DNA of 64,000 nt from an uncultured Pseudomonadales bacterium. GTDB taxonomy: Bacteria > Pseudomonadota > Gammaproteobacteria > Pseudomonadales > CANNCY01. Each line of letters begins with the position of its first letter. The stretch's first letter is position 1. Under the pieces are notes generated by a model. That model was not told the DNA's origin. It saw only the letters and a list, made by a program, of their open reading frames with translations, and made no database searches. Where the stretch lies: assembly GCA_947503335.1 (NCBI GenBank), contig CANNCY010000005.1:124001-188000 (forward strand). The letters run 5' to 3'. Made by a program: the position numbers and the translations under genes. Positions 59,773 to 64,000 of the stretch are shown piece by piece.

Positions 59773-60234
59773 CTAGCTGCGCAGATCGGTGCCTGCTTGT
59801 ACCTGCGCCTGCTGGGCAATCAATAGCTCTATCGGCACCAAGGCGTCGTCAGACGTGGTTTGATCAACAACGGGTTGCTGCACAGGTCTAGCAGGATAGG
59901 TTTCTAGCAGCTGCACGTCTTCGATTAATGCGGCATTTAATTGCTGCATCTGGTCTTGAGGCACGCGGTATTCGCTATAGCCGCTGCCATCAAATTCGAA
60001 CCGCTCAAAGGTTTCGATAAACGAGAATGGCACTCTAAACTCGGCCAAACCGGTTTCGGCGTGGCTCAAGCGACTCCATTCACGTGCTAGTCGCCGCGCC
60101 CAGTGATAGCTAGTTAGGGGGTAGAAAAAGTTTTGCCGCCCCAAATCAGGGTTAAAGGCCTTAAAACCTGACTTCAGTAAATAGGCAATGCCCTCTTGAG
60201 ACAGCGGTCGATACAGCGTAATACGATCCTTCAT
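59773..60234 (-). CDS. hypothetical protein, crystallin J1-annotated family resemblance
   Basis: A 153-residue soluble protein. The N-terminus ITLYRPLSQEGIAYLLKSGF, then NFFYPLTSYHWARRLAREW and the later YSEYRVPQDQMQQLN, resemble a small family often labelled ADP-ribosylation/crystallin J1; enzymatic activity is not shown by the sequence. A Gln/Pro-rich tail follows residue 115. It diverges from the response-regulator gene and pairs with the unknown gene downstream. Confidence 0.65.
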   Translation of the reverse strand: MKDRITLYRPLSQEGIAYLLKSGFKAFNPDLGRQNFFYPLTSYHWARRLAREWSRLSHAETGLAEFRVPFSFIETFERFEFDGSGYSEYRVPQDQMQQLNAALIEDVQLLETYPARPVQQPVVDQTTSDDALVPIELLIAQQAQVQAGTDLRS

Positions 60235-60321
60235 GAAATCACCAAAATCCGTGCGGTTTTCGCAGTAGTTCTTTCAGTATAGAAAATGTTACCTTTATCG
60301 CTAGTCAAATGGGGGCAATTT

Positions 60322-61008
60322 ATGACGCCAAACATCGTATTGGTTGAAGACGACGCAGCGATCTCTAAAAACTATCAAGAATCACTGCAGCTGCAGGGTT
60401 ATCAAGTACGTACTTACGCAAGTGTGGGCGAGGCTAAACAGGGCTTTAGCGACGCGCCGTTTGATATTGCGATCTTAGATATTACGCTGGGCGATCAAAT
60501 TGAAGGCGGTTACGAACTATGCCAATGGTTACGCGCTACCTACCCCAATTGCGGCATCATCATGCTTAGCTCCCGCGAAAGCGATTTTGATACGGTAACC
60601 GGCCTGCGCTTAGGCGCTGACGATTATTTGACAAAAAGCACTAGCACCGGCGTATTGTTTGCACGCATCAGCGCCCTGCTGCGCCGTACCCAATCAGTAA
60701 GTGCACCAAGCTCGGTGATTACCCAAGAACACCTGTCATTAGACACCCAGTCGCTAACCGCTAGCTGGCGAGGCGAGCCTTTAAAGCTAACGGTAACCGA
60801 ATGCCTGTTTGTGCAGGCATTGACGCAATCGCCGGGCCAGGTGGTATCGCGCAACGCACTGATGAAAGCCGCCTCGATCGTGGTAGACGACAGCACCATC
60901 AGCTCGCAAATCAAGCGTATACGCAACAAGTTTATCGGTATTGACGGGGAGTTTAATCAGATCGAAGCCGTTTATGGTTTGGGTTACCGTTGGAACCCCG
61001 CTTCGTGA
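60322..61008 (+). CDS. OmpR-type response regulator, PdsR-like
   Basis: A 228-residue two-component regulator: receiver (EDD at 9-11, phospho-Asp53 in AILDITLGD, Lys in YLTKS) and winged-helix DNA-binding domain (VDDSTISSQIKRIRNKF, VYGLGYRW). The phrases GDQIEGGYELCQWLR, SDFDTVTGLRLGADDYLTK and LTASWRGEPLKLTVTE fit the proteobacterial dedicated sortase system regulator (PdsR). ATG 60322 follows GGGGGC; an upstream ATG at 60286 adds 12 non-family residues. It overlaps the kinase gene by four bases. Confidence 0.9.
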   Translation: MTPNIVLVEDDAAISKNYQESLQLQGYQVRTYASVGEAKQGFSDAPFDIAILDITLGDQIEGGYELCQWLRATYPNCGIIMLSSRESDFDTVTGLRLGADDYLTKSTSTGVLFARISALLRRTQSVSAPSSVITQEHLSLDTQSLTASWRGEPLKLTVTECLFVQALTQSPGQVVSRNALMKAASIVVDDSTISSQIKRIRNKFIGIDGEFNQIEAVYGLGYRWNPAS

Positions 61009-62855
61009 AAGCCCCCATCAAACACCTGAGCATTCGCAGCAAGCTACGCGCCCTCAGTGCCTTTGCGTTAATCGCTCCTATCATGGGCTTTGTGGCGATT
61101 GATCAGGTCGACAGCCAGCTAAGGCAGCTGCAGGCCAATCAAGCCTCACAAACCACCCAAACGCTGGCATCGGTGGGTTCACTCGCCCCTATATTGCAAA
61201 CACTTGGTTCTGATCTGCCTCGGCTCTATGTGGCGTCGATGCCCTCATTGCCGTTGATTGATGGTTACGTTGATGACTGGCCGCAGATCGGTAGCGATGA
61301 GGCTATGAGTGCTGCCCACAATGGCTCGCACTTATTTTTGCTGTTACCCAAACAGGCATTACCGGTATCGGGTACCACACTTGATTTTGGCGATCATCAA
61401 TTGCAGCTAGCAATTAGCAACACAGGTATACAACTAGATTCAGATACCCCGTTGCTCGCACGCACAAGCCGTGCCGCCGCTAGTAACGATTGGGTTGAAC
61501 TAAAAATAGATCAGCGTTACATCGGGCACTCGGTAAGCCTGATGCTAAATGGCTCGCCGACCAAACGTTGGTTAGTTAAAGCCAACCCGCAGTGGCAAAA
61601 CATCTTAAACCGAATGGCCAGCAGCCAGCCCAGTGCTCAGTTGGTGGTTGCCGACAACGCAGGTTTAATTCTTGCCGCCACCCATCAGCCCGACCAACTA
61701 AACGGTTATCAAAGTTTTTTGCAGCGGCTTTATACAAGCATTGCAACCCGCGTGCAGCCTATTGATTTAACGACTGCAGTAGGCCAACAAATTAGCCCAC
61801 AGCTGCAAGTAACCGATGCCACGGGGCAGTATTATCTCATTAACGACGAGCCAAGGCTCATTACCTCAGCGCCCATCATTCAGCACAATCGCTATCGCGG
61901 CAATCTAATCATCATTGACCAACAGATCGACGCCACCAAGGTAGCCGGCAGCACACTACTGATTTGGATCATCATGGCACTACTAGCCAGTGCCCTCGCC
62001 CTTGTACCGATTTTGGCATTTGCCAACTGGCTTCAGCGACGTATTCGCGCGCTGGGCGCAGCGGTAACCCAAAGCGAAGATTCTTTAACACCGGTTCAGC
62101 GGCTTTCTAAATCAAACGATGAACTAGGCCAACTCGCCAAGGCCTTTGAGCATCGCACCGAAGAGCTGTTTAGCAAGAACCGCTATCTTGCCCAATTGGC
62201 GAGCATCTTAGGCCACGAAATTAGAACACCCATTGTGGTAGTGCAAAGCTCGCTCGAACACTTAGAGCGCACGCAAAGTGACGAACAATCAGCCTATATT
62301 AAGCGCGCCCGATCGGGTATTGAACGACTCGATAGCAGTATCAGAGCTATGGTGTCGGCGAACCATCTTGAGCAATCGCTTGCCAATTACGAACTAGAGC
62401 TCGTATCGGTAAACGACTTTGCGCTCGCCATCGCTGATAACTACCTTAGTCTTTATGGTGAGCAACGCTTATCAACTGACATTCATCTACCTGATCAGCT
62501 GTCGGCAAAACTCGCCCCCGAATTGATTGTGCAGGCGCTAGATAAGCTACTTGATAACGCCATGCGTTACGCCACCGATTGGCCTGTGCAACTAAGTGTA
62601 GAAGGCGATCAAGAGCAGCTATGTTTTAGGGTAACCAATCAGGGGCCAGCGCTTACCCAGCAAGGCCAAAGCTTAAGCGAGTTTGGCGTTAGCAGTGACA
62701 ACCATCAACACAGCCGCCACCTAGGCCTAGGGCTTTATGTGACTGATTTGATCGCAAGACATCACCAAGGGCAATTCACAATTAGAAACCTAGCCGATCA
62801 CAGTGGCGTCGCTGCATCGATCACAATGCTAACCGGTACTCATTATCATAGGTAA
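61005..62855 (+). CDS. sensor histidine kinase, PdsS-like
   Basis: A 616-residue membrane kinase. GTG 61005 overlaps the regulator stop (GTGA). A first helix (about 14-30) and a second (about 320-345) bracket a periplasmic domain containing LPLIDGYVDDWPQIG, reminiscent of carbohydrate-binding family 9 modules and of the sortase-system kinases. Then come HAMP, the H-box (ILGHEIRTPIVVVQSSLEHL), N-box (LDKLLDNAMRYA) and G-box (HLGLGLYVTDLIA). No sortase or sortase target is visible in this window. Confidence 0.9.
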   Translation: MKAPIKHLSIRSKLRALSAFALIAPIMGFVAIDQVDSQLRQLQANQASQTTQTLASVGSLAPILQTLGSDLPRLYVASMPSLPLIDGYVDDWPQIGSDEAMSAAHNGSHLFLLLPKQALPVSGTTLDFGDHQLQLAISNTGIQLDSDTPLLARTSRAAASNDWVELKIDQRYIGHSVSLMLNGSPTKRWLVKANPQWQNILNRMASSQPSAQLVVADNAGLILAATHQPDQLNGYQSFLQRLYTSIATRVQPIDLTTAVGQQISPQLQVTDATGQYYLINDEPRLITSAPIIQHNRYRGNLIIIDQQIDATKVAGSTLLIWIIMALLASALALVPILAFANWLQRRIRALGAAVTQSEDSLTPVQRLSKSNDELGQLAKAFEHRTEELFSKNRYLAQLASILGHEIRTPIVVVQSSLEHLERTQSDEQSAYIKRARSGIERLDSSIRAMVSANHLEQSLANYELELVSVNDFALAIADNYLSLYGEQRLSTDIHLPDQLSAKLAPELIVQALDKLLDNAMRYATDWPVQLSVEGDQEQLCFRVTNQGPALTQQGQSLSEFGVSSDNHQHSRHLGLGLYVTDLIARHHQGQFTIRNLADHSGVAASITMLTGTHYHR

Positions 62856-62949
62856 TGAGACCCTCTAGCCCTTGCAACTGCCGACCAACAGGGTAAAGTA
62901 GTGTCACTATAACCAAAAATGGCCACACGTATGCGTGGTTGGGGGCTTT

Positions 62950-64000
62950 ATGCAAATTCGCAAACTATTCGCTGTCAGTGCGATATTTTTCTGTGCGCTA
63001 GCACCTAAGGCACAGGCTGCCGATACCGACAATCTATTTATCGCCGGTGCTGCAATACACAACGAACTACGTAAAGACTATTACGTGGGCGTGCTTTTAA
63101 CGGGCAATACCGGGGCATCGGCAGACGAATTGCTCAATAGTGATCTTGCCCATCGCCTAGATATGCTGATCACCCATAAATCACTTTCGTCGCGCCGCTT
63201 TGCCAGCGTTTGGTCTACCCGTATCGCGATTAACAATATGGCTTATACCGATCAATTAACGGCCATGGCCGACGACGTTATCGCCTTTACTTCAGTGGTT
63301 AAAGATCGCGTATTTCAGGGCGATCGCGTATCGATTGCTAACTCGCCCGAAGCCGATGCATTAATCGTATCGATCAACGGTGTAGAGCTACAACGTTTTG
63401 ACCGCAGCTTGTACCCAATGCTGCTGCGTGCCTGGATCGGCTCTACCCCACCAAGCACCGAATACAAACAAGGCATCTTATCTAAGGGCGACATCGCCCC
63501 AGCCTTGGTTGACCAAATCAACAACTGGTCAGTGTCGGGCGAGCAAGTAGCTCGAATCGAAGCCTGGAAGGGCCCAACCCCTGAAGAGATCGCCGCGCTA
63601 GAAGCGCAGCAAAAGGCTGAAGAAGAAGCCGAAGCCCAGCGCTTAGCTAAGCTAGAAGCCGACGCTAAAAAGAAAGAAGCTGCTCGCATCGCCGCCGCCA
63701 AAGAAAAAGCGCGCAAGGCTGCCGCAGCTAAAGCTGCTGCCGCACAGCTATTGTTAGCAGAAGAGGAAGAAGACGAAGATCTGTTAGACGCCGCCGACGA
63801 ATTTGCCGCACAGCTTTATCGCTCGCAACTGCTCAAATGGACATACAAATACGTTCGCTACCCTAAGCGTGCACTAGAGCGTGACCAAGAAGGCACCGTA
63901 GTATACGAAGTGACCATTGATCGTGACGGCAACGTAATCAAAGCCGACGAGAAGGCGGCTTCTGAGCATTCAACGCTGAACAGTGAAACGGGGCGTGCCA
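62950..64000 (+). CDS. TonB-like protein with chalcone isomerase-like domain (partial)
   Basis: The gene starts at ATG 62950 and runs off the edge after 350 codons. A signal peptide (to about residue 24) is followed by a domain resembling exported chalcone isomerase-like proteins (ELRKDYYVGVLL, VIVSINGVELQRF, LLRAWIGSTPPSTEYKQGIL). A Lys/Glu/Ala-rich helix (about 205-275), probably a coiled coil, leads into a TonB C-terminal-type domain (WTYKYVRYPKRALERDQEG, VVYEVTIDRDGNVIKA). It lies 94 bases after the kinase gene, so it may be controlled by that system. Confidence 0.82.
   Translation, partial: MQIRKLFAVSAIFFCALAPKAQAADTDNLFIAGAAIHNELRKDYYVGVLLTGNTGASADELLNSDLAHRLDMLITHKSLSSRRFASVWSTRIAINNMAYTDQLTAMADDVIAFTSVVKDRVFQGDRVSIANSPEADALIVSINGVELQRFDRSLYPMLLRAWIGSTPPSTEYKQGILSKGDIAPALVDQINNWSVSGEQVARIEAWKGPTPEEIAALEAQQKAEEEAEAQRLAKLEADAKKKEAARIAAAKEKARKAAAAKAAAAQLLLAEEEEDEDLLDAADEFAAQLYRSQLLKWTYKYVRYPKRALERDQEGTVVYEVTIDRDGNVIKADEKAASEHSTLNSETGRA

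Noticed and set aside
62921-62940. Possible terminator hairpin after the kinase gene
   Set aside because: The CCACAC / GCGTGG arms contain a mismatch and no T tract follows.
63315-63716. 133-codon antisense frame over the TonB-like gene
   Set aside because: Ala/Ser-rich composition is the reverse image of the Lys/Glu/Ala coiled-coil segment.

Overview
The window reads as a continuous chromosomal segment of a Gram-negative gammaproteobacterium, probably marine and related to the Pseudomonadales/Oceanospirillales. The lipopolysaccharide-export genes (lptA, lptB, lptC), lolB, mlaC and several beta-barrel proteins show an outer membrane. From memory, long stretches follow Pseudomonas gene order: murA next to hisG; kdsD to ptsO around rpoN; yhdP-rng-maf-mreDCB beside gatCAB; and hemA-prfA-prmC-moeB diverging from a TPR lipoprotein followed by lolB-ispE-tRNA-prs-rplY-pth-ychF. 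No insertion sequence, prophage, CRISPR array or rRNA was seen.

Layout. 1-2.8 kb, minus strand: mlaC, ibaG, murA, hisG (hisG is cut by the window edge). 3.0-11.9 kb, plus strand: KDO synthesis (kdsD, kdsC), LPS transport (lptC, lptA, lptB), sigma-54, hibernation factor, the nitrogen phosphotransferase branch (ptsN, rapZ, ptsO), mgtE and darP. 11.9-20.2 kb, minus strand: yhdP, rng, maf, mreD, mreC, mreB. 20.5-23.7 kb: gatCAB. 23.8-30 kb: cysZ, rhlB, a YciC-like membrane protein, an unknown Tat-type lipoprotein behind a Fur-like box, a SYLF protein, moeB and prmC. 30-39.4 kb: translation and isoprenoid housekeeping genes plus two tRNA genes (Gln-TTG, Met-CAT). 39.5-44.9 kb: outer-membrane proteins (a small barrel, a TonB-dependent receptor, a FadL-type channel). 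44.9-50.3 kb: a type I secretion locus with an RTX repeat protein and its ABC exporter and adaptor, but no TolC-like channel. 50.6-64 kb: a looser set of a MATE pump, rRNA-modifying enzymes, small membrane proteins, a cupin, a 2-hydroxyacid dehydrogenase, an atypical Nramp transporter, gpmA, a sulfotransferase-like protein, two unknown genes, a two-component system resembling the proteobacterial dedicated sortase regulators, and a partial TonB-like protein.

How they fit together. Envelope biogenesis dominates: peptidoglycan precursor (murA), cell shape (mreBCD), LPS synthesis and export, lipoprotein insertion (lolB) and lipid traffic (mlaC, yhdP). The most notable points are: (1) the octamer GGGCGAGT occurs at least 33 times on both strands and in different reading frames, where about two copies are expected by chance; (2) mreC has no ATG, GTG or TTG start able to preserve its membrane anchor, and an ATT codon sits at ideal spacing from a Shine-Dalgarno; (3) mlaC lacks its usual mlaFED/mlaB neighbours; (4) the last codons and stop of ispE lie inside the tRNA-Gln gene; (5) an RTX protein of unknown function carries an Asp-hydrophobic C-terminal export-type signal and is separated from its exporter by a terminator; (6) a sortase-type regulatory pair has no sortase in view; (7) an Nramp homologue has altered metal-site motifs. 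All counts were made by eye.
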